A stretch of 64,000 bases of DNA from Phyllostachys edulis (taxonomy: Eukaryota; Streptophyta; Magnoliopsida; Poales; Poaceae). Position 1 is the first letter of the stretch; every line of letters starts with the position of its first letter. The stretch spans positions 47,433,268 to 47,497,267 of the forward strand of contig CM070566.1 of NCBI GenBank assembly GCA_036346405.1. The letters run 5' to 3'. A model generated the notes under the pieces. It saw nothing but the letters and a program-made list of their open reading frames with translations. It was not told the origin of the DNA and searched no databases. Positions 9,719-21,461 of this stretch are shown here, in pieces. A program made the position numbers and the translations under genes.

Positions 9719-11689
9719 ATGGATAAGTACTCGACCAAGCTGCATGTCTTCGATGGGCTCGACTATGCCCATTAGAAGAATCGCATGCAAGTCTTCCTTG
9801 AGAGCGAAGGACAAGCAGTATGGGAGGTTGTTCGAGTCCCACTCGTTTTGCCTGAGGTTGCTACGCAAGCTTCGGCAATTCTTTTGGCTAACAACAACAA
9901 GGCAAAGAACCTCCTATATGCTGGGCTCGGTAGGCAAGAGTATGATAGGATTTGCAACCTTGCGACCGCACATGAGATTTGGCACACCCTCGAAACTTAC
10001 CATGAGGGATCGTCCCAGGTCAAACAAGTGCGCCAGACGGTCTATAAGCGAGAGTACAACAAATTCGAGATACGTCCTGGCGAGAGCATCGATGACGTTT
10101 TTACTCGCTTCAACAAGGTTATCAATCAGATGAGAGCTGTTGACATTGAGTACTCTCAATCTGAGAATGCCACCCACCTCTTAGGTGCAATCAACACCAA
10201 GGAGTGGGAGATGAAGGCTACTGCCATAGAGGAGAACATCGATCTCTCTACTCTTACTTTGGAGCTGCTTTATAGCAAGCTTAAGACTCATGAGATTAAG
10301 AGAGGGAGTCTTCCTAAGAAGGATAACATGGCTTTGGTGGCTGATCCACTTTCAAGAACTTTTGATGGTTCTTCTGAGTCCTCTTCGGGTTTTTCTCTTG
10401 CTTGTTTATCTGCAATTCATGAAGAGGATCTTGAGAGTCTTCCTGAGCCCGAGCTAGCTCTCCTAGTCAAGAAATTCACACGGGCTTACAACAATGTGAG
10501 AAACAAAAAGAGTGGTGGCCCTGTGACTTGTTACGAGTGTGGTGAGCTTTACCATATCCGGGCTAATTGCCCCAAGCTGAAAGGTAAGGGCAACCGGAAG
10601 GATGAGAAGCCTGCTTGGAAGAAGCCTCAAGGGGGCAAGCCCAATTACAATGCTTCTAAGCTCGTGAAGGCTGCTCACCGGGTCCTTGCCGCTTTTGGAG
10701 ATCAATCCATGAGCGATGTGGACTCCGGGAGCGAGGAGGACAAGGAGCAGGAGGAGTCACCTCAAGACAAGAAAGGGAAGGCCAAGGACTTCACCGGCAT
10801 GTGCTTCATGGCCGACTCCGACGACGACGATGTTGAGGTACCTCCATCTTACGATGTCCTCTCAGCTAGATGCGACTCTATGTTTGAGCAACTTATGAGT
10901 CAGGATAAGGCATTAGAATATACCATGGCTAAGAACAAGGATTTAGAGTCACAAGTAGATAATTTGACTTTAGAACTTGCAAATGCTAAGTCTCTTGAAT
11001 CTGATGAATGTTCTTCTTGCCATGCTCTACATCTTGAATTAGCTAAACTGCAACCTGCTCATGACATTGCTTTGCATCAACTTGAAAATGCTAGGACTGA
11101 GCTAATTGAGGTCAAATCTGCTCCATGTCTTAAATGCTTAGAGTCTAGCAAGTTGATTGCTTCTGAATCAATAGAGTCTCGCTCCTGCTCTCTCTGCTTA
11201 GAACGTGAACGTAAAATTAAATACATCTTAGAAGCAGCTAGAGCGAAATATGCCAAGCTTAAGGACAATATTAATTCTGCTACTTGTACTTTATGTCCTG
11301 CTCTTAAGCTTGAAGTTGATGCTTGTAAGGAGAGGCTTGCAAAAGCTACTAAACCTAAAACTTGTCAATCATGTGTTAATCTTAGGAAAGAAAATGTTTT
11401 TCTAAAGAACACATTAGGAAAATTCTCTAGTGGTGAAAAACAATTGAACATGATTCTTGACAAGTCTAGGACTCCTTACAAGAAGCAAGGGTTAGAATAT
11501 AACTCTGCCATGGACAAGTCCAATTCTAATGACATTCAGGTTCTGAAAAATGGCTTAGTTGAATTCACAACCCGACACAAAACAGTTTTAAATCTGCAGG
11601 GTTTGTCCAACCTTCTGTTGAGTCAAAAGGTGCTTCTCCCAGTGGTACAAAATACCATTGCACCTATTGCAAGAAGAGTGGACATTTAG
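9719..11689 (+). pseudogene. gag: Copia-1 gag (nucleocapsid-type protein)
   Basis: The ATG at 9719 starts MDKYSTKLHVFDGLDYAH and meets a TAG at 9773-9775, where a Trp codon is expected. The frame then stays open for about 634 codons. It contains a UBN2-type gag domain, then one CCHC zinc knuckle (CYECGELYHIRANC) near 10530-10572, an acidic stretch (10710-10850), and a long Lys/Glu/Leu-rich coiled-coil region. That coiled coil carries five CxxC pairs (11009, 11126, 11186, 11285, 11363). Gag assembles the virus-like particle in the cytoplasm and packages the RNA. The frame closes at 11689, just after a frameshift that moves a second zinc motif out of frame. Confidence 0.85.
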
Positions 11690-12000
11690 TTGAGTTCTGT
11701 TGGCGTAGGTTGAAAAATGCTAATCATGCTAGAACTTCATTTCATCAACCTAGAGCTTTTGTGAGACATGGTCATGTAGAGAAGAAGAAACCTGGTCTAG
11801 GATATGCTGCTCATGCTCATCATCATCATGTTCCTAGACAGAATGCATCTCATGTTTATGTGACCATTGCTCATGATAGAACATCAACTAGGATCAAGGA
11901 CAGTCGTTTTGCTTTGCATACTTCTCGCAGACATGTGTCTCAGTACTGGGTTCCCAAGTCTATTTTAACTAACTTGATGTTGAGACACATCGATCTTTAA
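11650..12000 (+). pseudogene. Copia-1 gag C-terminal part with second zinc finger
   Basis: In the frame shifted from the main gag frame, HCTYCKKSGHLVEFC (about 11653-11697) forms a second CX2CX4HX4C knuckle. A basic, His-rich segment follows and ends with QYWVPKSI, the phrase that precedes the protease in SIRE-type polyproteins. This was therefore part of a single gag-pol frame before a 1-base shift near 11650. Confidence 0.75.
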
Positions 12001-12019
12001 TGCCTTGATTTTTAGGATC

Positions 12020-12300
12020 GCCGGAAGGAGGAAGAACACGTGGCTCGTCGACTCACTTTATTCACGCCACATGATAGGAGACTCAAGATGGTTCACTTCC
12101 TTCACAGGGCGACGGTGATGACTTCATCACCTTCGGAGATGATACACAAGGCGGATCGAAGGCTGGATCGTCGGGGTGAGCGACAAGTTCATTCTCAAGG
12201 GCGTTGCTCTTGTGTCTAAGCTAAGGTACAATCTCCTTTACGTCTCCTGACTTCTCGATGATGGCTATGAGACTAGATTTAAGAAAACGCTTGTCGGGTG
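12020..12300 (+). pseudogene. Copia-1 protease region
   Basis: The translation around 12040-12100 reads WLVDS-YSRHMIGDSRWF, the copia aspartic-protease signature. The catalytic Asp-Ser-Gly appears as Asp-Ser-Leu, so Gly is lost. The following segment (GVSDKFILKGVALVSKLRYNL) also matches the family. Stops break the region. Copia-2 retains DSG at the same place. Confidence 0.7.
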
Positions 12301-12479
12301 CTTGATTCTTTTGGTGAGCTCGTTTTGGGATTTCTAGAGTTGGTAGAATTTTGGAGCTGATTTTTGAATCTCTTGCGGATCCCTTAAATGTTAATTGCTT
12401 CTTCTTCGATATCGGCTCTGGCACCGACGGTTGGGGCACATTGGTTTTGACCATCGACCGCGAGTTAAGCGACCTTGAT

Positions 12480-13150
12480 GTCATGAGAGGTTTGCCTAAA
12501 CTCAAAGTCATCAAGGATGTTGTATGTGCGCCCTGTAGGCATGGCAAGCAAGTTGCCGCCTCACACCCATCATTGACGGACCAGGACAGTTGCTTCATAT
12601 GGATACTGTTGGTCCTGCTAGGGTTCGGTCAGTCAGTGGCAAATGGTACATTCTTGTCATAGTCGATGATTTTTCGAGATATTCTTGGGTGTTCTTTCTT
12701 GCTTCAAAGGACGAGGCTTTTGATCATTATCATGATCTCGTTCTTCGTTTGGCTTCTGAACTTCCTGGTGCCTTGCGAGCGATCCACGATGACAATGGCA
12801 CGGAGTTCAAGAATGCTTCTTTTGCCTCTTTTTGTCTTTGGCGGTATTGAGCATCAGTTCTCTTCTCCACACGTCCCTCGGCAAAAAATGGTGTTGTAGA
12901 AAGGAAGAACAGGACCTTAGTCGAGATGGCTAGGGCGATGCTAGATAGTCTGACACCGAGGAGGTTTTGGGCTGAAGCTATTGCTCTGACTTGCCATATT
13001 TCAAATCGTGTCTTTACGAGGTGTCTTTGGGCAAGACTTCTTATGAGCTTCGTTTTGGCGAGAAAACCCTCTGTCTCTCACTTTCGAGTCTTTGGATCGA
13101 AGTGTTTTATTCTCAAGACAGGAAACCTAGATAAGTTTGAATCAAGGACT
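12480..13150 (+). pseudogene. Copia-1 integrase (pre-integrase and core)
   Basis: A pre-integrase zinc-binding remnant (CAPCRHGKQ, about 12530) is followed by the integrase core. The first catalytic Asp is in LLHMDTVGP (about 12590), the second in HDDNGTEF (about 12785) and the Glu in VERKNRTLVEMA (about 12895). At least two frameshifts separate them. The integrase inserts element cDNA into the genome. All three DDE residues are still encoded, though in different frames. Confidence 0.8.
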
Positions 13151-13199
13151 TGTGATGGTTTATTTCTAGGTTATCCCGCTCATTCGAGGGGTTTCTGGG

Positions 13200-14400
13200 T
13201 TTTTAATGTTGAGACTAACATTGTCCAGGAGACATGCAATGTCACTTTTGATGAGACTAGCCCTGGAGCTAGATTCGATGTTTCAGGTGACCTACAGGTG
13301 ACAGAGAGTATTTTTGTTGAAGAAGAAGAGGATGAACTTGACACTACTCTTCCACCTGTTGTTGATGCTCCTGTCCAAGCTCCAGAACCCGCGACGACTG
13401 CTTCACCTCCAATTGAGGCTCCTGCTGCATCTTCTTCATCAGCAGTACCTGCGGAGGTTGAGGAGATACTATCTCCCCCAGGCGCTCCATTGCACATCCA
13501 GAAGCAACATCCACCGGATCAGATGATTGGTAATCTCCATGAGCGAGTCACTCGCTCCAGGTATCACGATCCGAGTCTTTTCTCTCACTCCGCTTTTGTA
13601 GCTTCTTTTGAACCCAAAGATATATCACATGCTTTATCTGATGCTAGTTGGGTCAATGCCATGCATGAGGAGTTAGAGAATTTTGAAAGAAATAAAGTTT
13701 GGAACCTTGTAGAACCTCCTAGTGGTCATAATGTAATTGGCACCCGTTGGGTGTTTAAAAATAAACAAAATGAGGATGGTTACGTGGTTAGAAACAAGGC
13801 TAGGTTGGTAGCTCGGGGTTTTAGCGAGTTGAGGGTTAGATTTTGATGAGACCTTCGCTCTGTTGCTAGATTAGAAGCCATTAGCATCTTGCTTGCATTT
13901 GCTTGCATCTAAAGGTTTTAGGTTGCATCAAATGGATGTTAAGTGCTTTTTGAATGGTTTTATAGAGGAGGAAGTGTATGTTAGACAACCCCGGCTTTGA
14001 GAATCCCAAGCACCTCGATCGTGTTTTTAAGCTATCCAAAGCCTTGTATGGTCTTAAGCAAGCCCCTAGAGCCTGGTATGATAGACTTAAGACCTTTCTG
14101 CTTAAGAATGATTTTGAAATGGGAAAAGTTGATAAGACTCTATTCATTCTTAGGCATGGCAATGACTTCCTACTTGTCCAGATTTATGTTGATGATATTA
14201 TCTTTGGTGGTTCCTCTCATGCTCTTGTTTCCAGTTTTTCTGAGACCATGTCCAGGGAATTCGAGATGAGTATGATGGGCGAGCTCAACTACTTTCTGGG
14301 GCTACAAATCAAGCAATGCAAGGAAGGGGTCTTCATCCATCAGACGAAGTACACCAAGGATCTTCTCAAGCGCTTCGAGATGGGTGACTGCAAGCCGATC
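13200..14400 (+). pseudogene. Copia-1 reverse transcriptase
   Basis: A Pro/Thr/Glu-rich linker (13310-13500) precedes the RT domain, which starts near NAMHEELENFERNKVWNL (13656). The conserved IGTRWVFKNK and ARLVARGF motifs, YGLKQAPRAWYDRL (about 14050) and the catalytic YVDD (14185-14196) follow. The frame breaks near 13840, so the N-terminal and C-terminal halves lie in different frames. RT copies the element RNA into DNA. The YVDD is intact, but the gene cannot make a whole protein as written. Confidence 0.87.
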
Positions 14401-14439
14401 GCCACTCCCATGGCGACTTCGACTGCTCTGGAACCAGAC

Positions 14440-15096
14440 GAGGAAGGAGAAGCTGTGGATCAACGTGAGTACCGCAGCATGATCGGCTCTCTCCTGTACT
14501 TGATGGCCTCAAGACCGGACATCCACTTCGCGGTCTGCCTCTGTGCGAGGTTTCAGCGTCACCGGGACTTCACATCGCTAAGCCGTTAAGCGCATCTTGA
14601 GTGTTACACTCTACCCTTGATTATGGCATTTGGTTTTCGGCTCTTCTTATTTGTCCATTCGAGGGTTTTGATTCGATTTTGCGGGTATCGGCTAGATAGG
14701 AATAGTACCTCTAGCACTTGTCATTTCTTAGGCACTTCTCTTGTCTCTTGGTCTTCTAAGCGGTCTTACATTGCACAATCCTTCTTGGTTTGAATATGTA
14801 GTCGCTTTGCTAGTTCTTTGTAGTCGATTTTGTGGATGGTGTCCACTCTTAAGGACTTTGGGTTAAATTTTGCTAGTGTTCCTCTTTTACGTGATAACAC
14901 TTCGCTATTAACATTGCTAAAACCCAGATTGCAACATTCTAGGACCAAGCACATAGACATTAGCTATCACTTCCTTAGAGACCATGTCGAGAAGGGTGAC
15001 ATTATCTTTGCATTTTGTGGAGTCAGTGGCTCGATTAGCGATATCCTCACCAAGCCTTTAGACCCAACAAGGTTTGCCACCTTGCGGAGCGGTTAG
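14440..15096 (+). pseudogene. Copia-1 RNase H
   Basis: YRSMIGSLLYLMASRPDI (about 14470) marks the RT-RNase H junction. RNase H motifs follow in another frame, including DNTSLLTLLKPRLQHSRTKH (about 14900) and the C-terminal ILTKPLDPTRF, the usual copia pol ending. Stops and shifts break the middle. RNase H removes RNA from the RNA/DNA hybrid during reverse transcription. Confidence 0.8.
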
Positions 15097-16825
15097 GGTA
15101 ATTTATCCTATGGGTTGGTTTGAGGGGGAGTTTGATCTTTTCTGATCTCACCTTGTTCTTTTGATCTTTTCTTGATCTTCTTTTGAACTTGTTGATCTTT
15201 TTAGGCTTTTTGAGGTTTTCTTGCATCTCATTGTATCATATTGCATTCATATGAAAAACACAAAAAGATGCATTTGTAATATAAGCTTTTGCTTATCAAA
15301 AAATCATGAAACTTTGCTTATTACCCTTTGGAGCTTTAGTATTTGATTCTTGCTCGATGCCATGTCTAGTTCTTTGACTTGCTAGAATTATCATGCTTTC
15401 ACATGTGTATCTAAGTCTTTCTTGATGGTGGAACACTAAAACAACTTGAACTAGCGCAATCTGTGGATGTTTTAGTTAGTTCTTAATAGTGCTCCTTTTG
15501 TGACATTGGCCTGTCAAAATTGCTTTGTTAGCTCTTGAATCTAAAATTGATCATTACTTGAGCTACATGCTTCGAGAATCTAAAAGCGCTCTGTGTAAAA
15601 TGAAAATCAATTTCAAGATTGTCTTATGCTTAAATTGTGCCAAACTACTCTTCACGAGACGCATGTCATAGACATGAACTTGGAGATAGTTTGATGATCG
15701 AACGATCTCATGGGGATCCGCTTGTCCGTCGACATGAACCTCAAGATTTGTCACCTGGTAGAAGCATAGGAAGAGTTTGTGGATGGCTCCTAGTCCGGGA
15801 TCTTCTTCACTAAGATATACCTTTAATCAACTTACGTGAAGCTTAGGATGATTTTGTGGATGGCTCCTAGTCGGGATATTGTCACTAAGTTAGACCATTA
15901 GTCAACTTCAATATTCATTGCAAATGAAAAGCTGTTGAAAAATGGGCGTTTGAGAAAATTGAGCAAAATGATTCAATTCAGGATCTGGTTGTCTCTTAAT
16001 GTGGTCTTTGTTAGCTTTTTGATCTCACATTGACATTTTGACAAGGCCATTATCATGTTAGGATCCCTGTTGATGAACTTGCTGAATTTGAAGCTTTGCT
16101 TAAATTGATAAAATTCATTGCTTTACATTGAGCCTTCGAGCCTAGCTTTGATATATATATCTTAACATGATCTTGCTAGCGCTGTTAGGCTTGATATGTC
16201 ATATGCAATATTAGAAATGCTAGCTCGTTCTTTTGGGTAATCTCCAAAGCTTCGTGTAATCAAAAATTGAAAAATTGAAAAATTGAAGTCACTCCATTGC
16301 ATTTCATGTATGCTCCTTCTTATGTTTTTTCCTCATTCTGCATCTGTTATCTCTGGACGAGAGGAAGGCGTGATTCCTTGATGACTCCATTGTCAAAGGG
16401 GGAGAAGATATATCAAATGGTATAAAGGGGAGAAGATATAAAGGAGAGTCTTTTGGAGAAATTTGGAGAATTTGAAATTTCTAAGGATCAAAGTGAGGGG
16501 GAGTTACTTATTTGTATTCTTGTGGTCTTATTGTCTTTCTGAACTTGAATTGCAATTCTTGATCCTCGCAATGATCAAAGGTCATATCGAACAATTGTTC
16601 TCTCATATGGACCTTAAGTGAGATTTTGGTCATTTTCTGGAAATTAAAGCTTTCTTTCTTTCTTTTGCCTTATCTCACTTACTGATACTATTCTGAAGCC
16701 AACTTGGTCATTTCCTTTGCTTTTTCTTGCATTTGGACCAAGTTGTGCCTTTGTGCGAAAACGTCGGGTTTTTACTTTTCAAACCTCAAAATTTGCATTT
16801 GTGGAAAATTGCCAATGTGTTCATC
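15097..16825 (+). other. Copia-1 spacer between pol and 3' LTR
   Basis: This 1.7-kb AT-rich region has no convincing open frame. It contains several purine-rich GGGGGAG tracts (15123-15130, 16395-16405, 16493-16503) resembling the polypurine tract at 16826. SIRE-type elements often carry an env-like or extra frame here; none is recognisable. Copia-2 has a spacer of the same size and layout. Confidence 0.7.
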
Positions 16826-16836
16826 AAGGGGGAGAT
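16826..16836 (+). other. Polypurine tract, Copia-1
   Basis: AAGGGGGAGAT lies immediately upstream of the 3' LTR start TGTGG. It is the plus-strand DNA priming site. Confidence 0.85.
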
Positions 16837-17797
16837 TGTGGATATCATGGGGATATGCCTGAGATCTTAGGATGATGTTACAATTGGCAATGTCGTTTAC
16901 GGTTTGTCGAAACACGCGTCTTCGTCAAAGGTTGTAATCTTTGTCGGTCGATGGCGGTCGGCCGTTAGTTATGTGATCGAGCCATTTGGGCGGTCGAGCC
17001 AAGCCATTTTAGCGGTCGACCGGCCATGCCTCAGTGGTTTTTGGCTATGTCGGTGGCGGTCGAGCCAAGCCAGCAGTGTGATCGAGCCGGCGAGGCGGTC
17101 GAGCCGACCAAAGTGGCGGTCGACCGGTTTCCTGTTTCATCGGCCAAGCTGGTGGCGATGATTGTTGGAATGGAGTCAAGTTCATGGGTTTCATGGCAAA
17201 TGTGTTGCATGATGCATGTTTTGACTAACGTGGGTCAAGTTGTGAAGAACTTGTTCCGATGTCGATTTCTTTGTCTATTGGTGTGCGAGGTTGCTTGGAG
17301 AATAGCGACGGTCAACAATGAGGATGATCGGGACTAGGCTTGGAAGCTGAGGTCTAGAATGATCGGGGATGCGGTGAAGTCAATGGAGTCAAGCGTGGCG
17401 TAGAATGGACAAGGTTACGAGCAGGCGATTCGGTCTGTTGGATTGATTCAAGCGGCGCAGGGGTCGGTGCAAGTGCTATGGTGGTTCTGGTGGGATCTGG
17501 ATGGGAGAGACTTGCCGACATGATGAGAGCCGTTGGATCAACCTACATGTGGCGAAGCATGGGAGGTGCTTCACACAGTTTGGACTCGGTCTTCGGAAAA
17601 GATCGAGAAGGGGTATTTTGGTAATTGTACCAAATACCGCCTTGGTGACCTTTTGCCAACTCACGGCGCAAGATGGCGCAAGGTGAAGCGAATTAGGTCA
17701 AGAGATGAAGACGGCGCTTTGGAAAGCATGCGTGTGTGACCCGTTTGTGTGTGGGTCTTAACGGGAGCCCATTAGGGTTGATCTTCTAGAAGGTTCT
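16837..17797 (+). repeat. Copia-1 3' LTR, left part
   Basis: It begins TGTGGATATC and aligns with the 5' LTR from 7893 to about 8748. Alignment stops after 'ctagaaggt', just before the TATA box of the 5' LTR. CACTA-type subterminal repeats begin there. About 0.7 kb of LTR, equivalent to 8749-9459, is found on neither side of the inserted CACTA. Confidence 0.85.
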
Positions 17798-17930
17798 ATC
17801 ACATCTGATCTGCGAGATGAAACCGTGCAGGATAGTGGACTATCACAGACGGTATGCAGATGAAACCGTCTGTGATTTTCCACTATCACGAGCGGTTTTA
17901 TCTCTGACCGTCTCGTGATATTTACGCATT
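17798..17930. repeat. CACTA subterminal array, left
   Basis: Motifs of the type ATCACAGACGGT / ACCGTCTGTGAT occur in inverted pairs, several in canonical form. The array starts at the broken LTR junction with no CACTA terminus outside it. Confidence 0.75.
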
Positions 17931-18359
17931 GCTAAATGTATTTACATTTATTGGCTAGCCTCAGGAAATGCTAGCCATGCCCTCTGAAACAAGCATATCC
18001 AATTAGCATTCATTTGAAGCAAGCACATCAAATTCGCATTCATTTCATAAACAAGCACATCCAATTAATTCACAAATCAATTAACTAAAATTAACCATTA
18101 ATGTGCATTTTACACACATGTACCATTAAGTTCAATCTATCCCAATCAAGTTCAATCTCTGATCTTGTGGAAACTCCCATCTGGATTTATGACTTTGTTG
18201 TTAGGGAATGGCGCAAGCGTGATCGAACTTTATGAGTTAAGCTCTGTTCCAATCTTGATTTAGTTGATGGTACATAACTTTGTCGGAAGATTAAATTCGT
18301 GCTTATATAAATTGGTAAGTATATATGAAATAATTGTTGCAAGATTGACAAACACGAGG
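17931..18359 (-). other. 3' flank of the Ulp1-like gene, duplicated at 21690-21990
   Basis: The stretch from about 17950 ('ttattggctagcctcaggaa') to 18110 is homologous to 21708-21880 ('ttattggctagccttaggaa'). Both carry a 'tgccctctgaaacaagc' block and AT-rich sequence. Each lies just downstream (minus strand) of one of the two CACTA genes, so it is probably a shared 3' UTR/terminator region. Confidence 0.65.
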
Positions 18360-21135
18360 ATCATTGGTGATCGCGGAACCAATGAGTAGTTACTGTTATG
18401 GCAAACATAGTATCCACGAGACGTTGCGGCCGTGATTCTTTGGTACCTTTGCAAAAATAGAATTGGTTGGTTAGAGAGGCATTACTACGAAGTGTTATAT
18501 AGGATTAATGTGTACTAGCTAGCGAGTACAGAATTTTGATCATGGAGCAGCGTCTTTCCTTGATATTCCATCCTTTAGTATGTAACACGTCGAGACACCC
18601 TCGTGACTCAAGAAGTTAGCCTTAGCCATTGCAAAGGAAGGAAAGACTACAATAGAGTTTCTATGGAGGAAATGTGTTTACCTCATGATTAAATTCCGGA
18701 TAACTGTGAAGTTGTGAGTGGACCTCTGTAGGGAATCTAGGTATATTACCCATTTTCGTTTTGGTATAATTACAATTAGAATCCAATGGAAGCTACACAG
18801 GTATGTCAGCATGGTCATTAAACCTAAGTTCATGTTGCTTATAAAGTATAAATCAACAAGTATAGCCAGTAGTGCAACACTTACTTCTGGTTGTAGGGCA
18901 AAAGTATGAATTGCTTGTTGCGGTGAGCCATGAAAAAATCTATAATGTAATTCTCGACGAATGTTGCATCTGTCGTGATGCTTTGCTCGGAGACCACGTG
19001 TGGGTCGAGGAAACCTACCGGTGATTTCCTTCTTTCGGCTTCAGAGATCATGTATCTATATATACAAAAGTAAGGAGTTATATATAACATTTATCGGTAT
19101 TACATGAACATTGACCGTGATTGTACACACTTATAGTGTCCAGCATCGCATAATGGAGACGTCAAGCTCGTCGAGGTTGAAGAGACAGAACAAGTCGTCG
19201 AAGGTCACCGTGAAGACACCGTCTTGATGCTCGTGGTTAAAATGAGCCTCCTTGAACTTGACGGTGACACCCGAGCGTCGTTGATCAACCGGCTTGTTGG
19301 ACTGTTCCATGTACCATGTATGCAATGCCGTGCAATCCGGTTCTAGGGTAAATTGTCTAACCTCTCGACCAGCGGCTCGCCTATACGTATTTTCGAGCCA
19401 GCGGCAAGATGGGGATATCGAGGATAGAGTCGATCGTCTTGATTTGCCCTTCTTTGCCTCGCTTTGTATAGGTCGACTTCACAAGAGTCGGTGAGCACGA
19501 GTGTAGATGCATGTGATGCGGCGGGCCCTTCTTAGTGTCGGTGCGAGACATGCCGGTGAAGTTAACACCGGGCGGTAGCACCGGCGGATGTCCCCCTTGG
19601 CCCTTTGGATGAATGTTCCAGCGGCTTGCCCTAGACTCATGACCTCGTCGTTTGGGGAATTTGCGGCGGGATGGCCTCGAAATTGGCACAAACACCGTCC
19701 ACATTCACTTTTGCGAAACCGGCGCTAGATTTGCACGTGCACCAAAGCTCAGACACGGATGGATACACAGCCCCAGCGACATCTGAAGCAGCAGAGACAT
19801 ATCTCACTTGGAGCTTGCACTTCATAGCCACCTATGTACATAACGATACAAAATTAGCTACTCCAGCGGGCCTATCAATGGATCGAGCATTCGGAGATAA
19901 TAATTATTACTGGATGTCATCTCTGAAAAAGCTACGTCACCTATTGGGGTAGGGTTAGGGTTGGACCTGCGACTACTCGGAAGTTTGGGGGGCTAGCACA
20001 ATGGGTTCGAGGGCTTGCAAGCTGATTTGGGAGTTGCAATCCCTAATCCTTTCCTCAAAGGTCTCCAAGCTGCCGTTCTTTGGGATACCTGAATCTCCTC
20101 TCTGAAGGATTGATGAGCTCGGCTCGAGGATGCATGAATCTCCTCTCGTAGCTTTGCATCGCTTTTCGGCTTTGGCTCTCTTCCTACTCGATGCGATCCG
20201 AGTCCGCTTGAACCATTTTGCCATGTAACAAAAACACCGCGCGCCTCTCGTGCGACCGGATGCTCATTGTTTCCTAGGGCGCATAGTATGTCTTTCTCCT
20301 GTGCACTGGAATGAGCCTTGGAAGATTGTACACTCGGCGTTACAAATAGCCCGACATGTCATTTCACTTCCTACGAAGATATGGAGTAATTACAAACTAG
20401 GTAGTTCGATATCTTACCGGCGTTGGGACACTTCACAGTGCGGGGTTTGGAAAGGAGACTTCCCGTAGGCTCAATCGTAACCTCCCAAATAACCCTTTGT
20501 CGGGCTCGCACATCGGTGATCTCAAGAAATAGCGAGGAGACATTGAGCAGCTTGCTGGGTCTGATCCCTCCATATCGAGGTTTTACCGGCATACCCGGTG
20601 GTGCAGTCGTAGGGTACTTGTTTTTTTGCACGGAGGGCGTGTCGCCGCACTTTCACTCCTAAATTCATCTGTCGTCTTCTTACAAACTCGGCCGGGACTC
20701 TTCCAAGAATGGATACTTGTGGAAGGGCCTCGGATCCTTCTCCACGTAGTTCTTGACAAGCGTGCTCTTGAAGTTCTTCCACGCTTTGCCGCTGTAACAA
20801 CCGTGTAAATCGTCGCCGCGAGTCCATGTGTTCTCTGGGATCTCGAGCGATTCGAAATTTCCGTCGATGAAGCGATTTTGATGGGTTGGGCACCTCCTTC
20901 CACGAATCGTAGTTGACGCTGACCCGTTCCTGTGCAACAATTCTGACCATTCTCCGGAATCACGGACCTTTGCTTGCGAGGATTGATAGGGGTCCCGGTG
21001 ATCAACCTCCGTGATGGTAAATCGGCCCTCGGGTCTTTTCGATATTCCTCTTCTTCTACCGCGGTTGGATATTCCAGAGGATGGTGCATCATCAGACACA
21101 TGAGGCGGCGATGACGAAGAATGATCGGAAGACAT
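18360..21135 (-). pseudogene. CACTA-borne gene with Ulp1-like cysteine protease domain
   Basis: The likely start is the ATG at 21135 (MSSDHSSSSPPHVSDD). A basic region with WKNFKSTLVKNYVEKDPRPF (about 20750) follows, a segment typical of the second CACTA ORF in plants. Further along are HTWYMEQSNK and FTVTFDDLFCLFNLDELDVS (about 19190-19320). The C-terminal part is Ulp1-like: FILLPYNQ ends an exon at 18885, a 92-bp GT-AG intron (18793-18884) follows, and the next exon reads FHWILIVI...WVIYLDSLQ, giving the catalytic His and Asp. The later GYYVC segment (about 18400) is preceded by Arg where the catalytic Cys is expected. Frameshifts elsewhere suggest a pseudogene. Ulp1 enzymes cleave SUMO; the role in CACTA elements is unknown. 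Confidence 0.75.
18793..18884 (-). other. Intron inside the Ulp1-like domain
   Basis: On the minus strand the donor is GTAAGTG after CCAGAA and the acceptor is TGTGTAG before CTTCCATTGG. Splicing joins PYNQ to NFHWIL without loss of frame. A following donor at 18681 (GTAAAC) suggests another intron downstream. Confidence 0.7.
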
Positions 21136-21159
21136 CTTCACAAGACACATGGTAAATCA

Positions 21160-21430
21160 TCAGACACATGAGGTGCATTGGTTACCTTTGGGCGTCGATG
21201 AGAAGAGAAATCTGGGGAAGCGGAGGCGTCGGGAAGGGCCTTGAGCTCGGGGGCCTTGGCTGGAGGAGGAGGAGGCGGCGGCGGACTCGGGGAGGAGGGA
21301 GCGATCTGGAAGGCGGTGACGTCGAAGGGGCCTAGGAGCTCGGGGCGCACCGGGAGGAGGAGGAGGAGGCGGGACTCGGGGAGGAGGGAGTCGAGAAACT
21401 TAATCGATCGTTTGAGAGTGGCGGGCGCGG
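21160..21430 (-). other. Pro-rich leader upstream of the Ulp1-like gene
   Basis: A short minus-strand frame (21138-21350) encodes a Pro-rich stretch of consecutive prolines within otherwise GC-rich leader. It may be a first exon or 5' UTR of the Ulp1-like gene, because a second copy of the 'catcagacacatgaggcg' words at 21097 and 21158 suggests a small duplication at the junction. No domain is recognised. Confidence 0.4.
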
Positions 21431-21461
21431 CAAACCCTAGCTAGAGTCCGAATATAATTAG

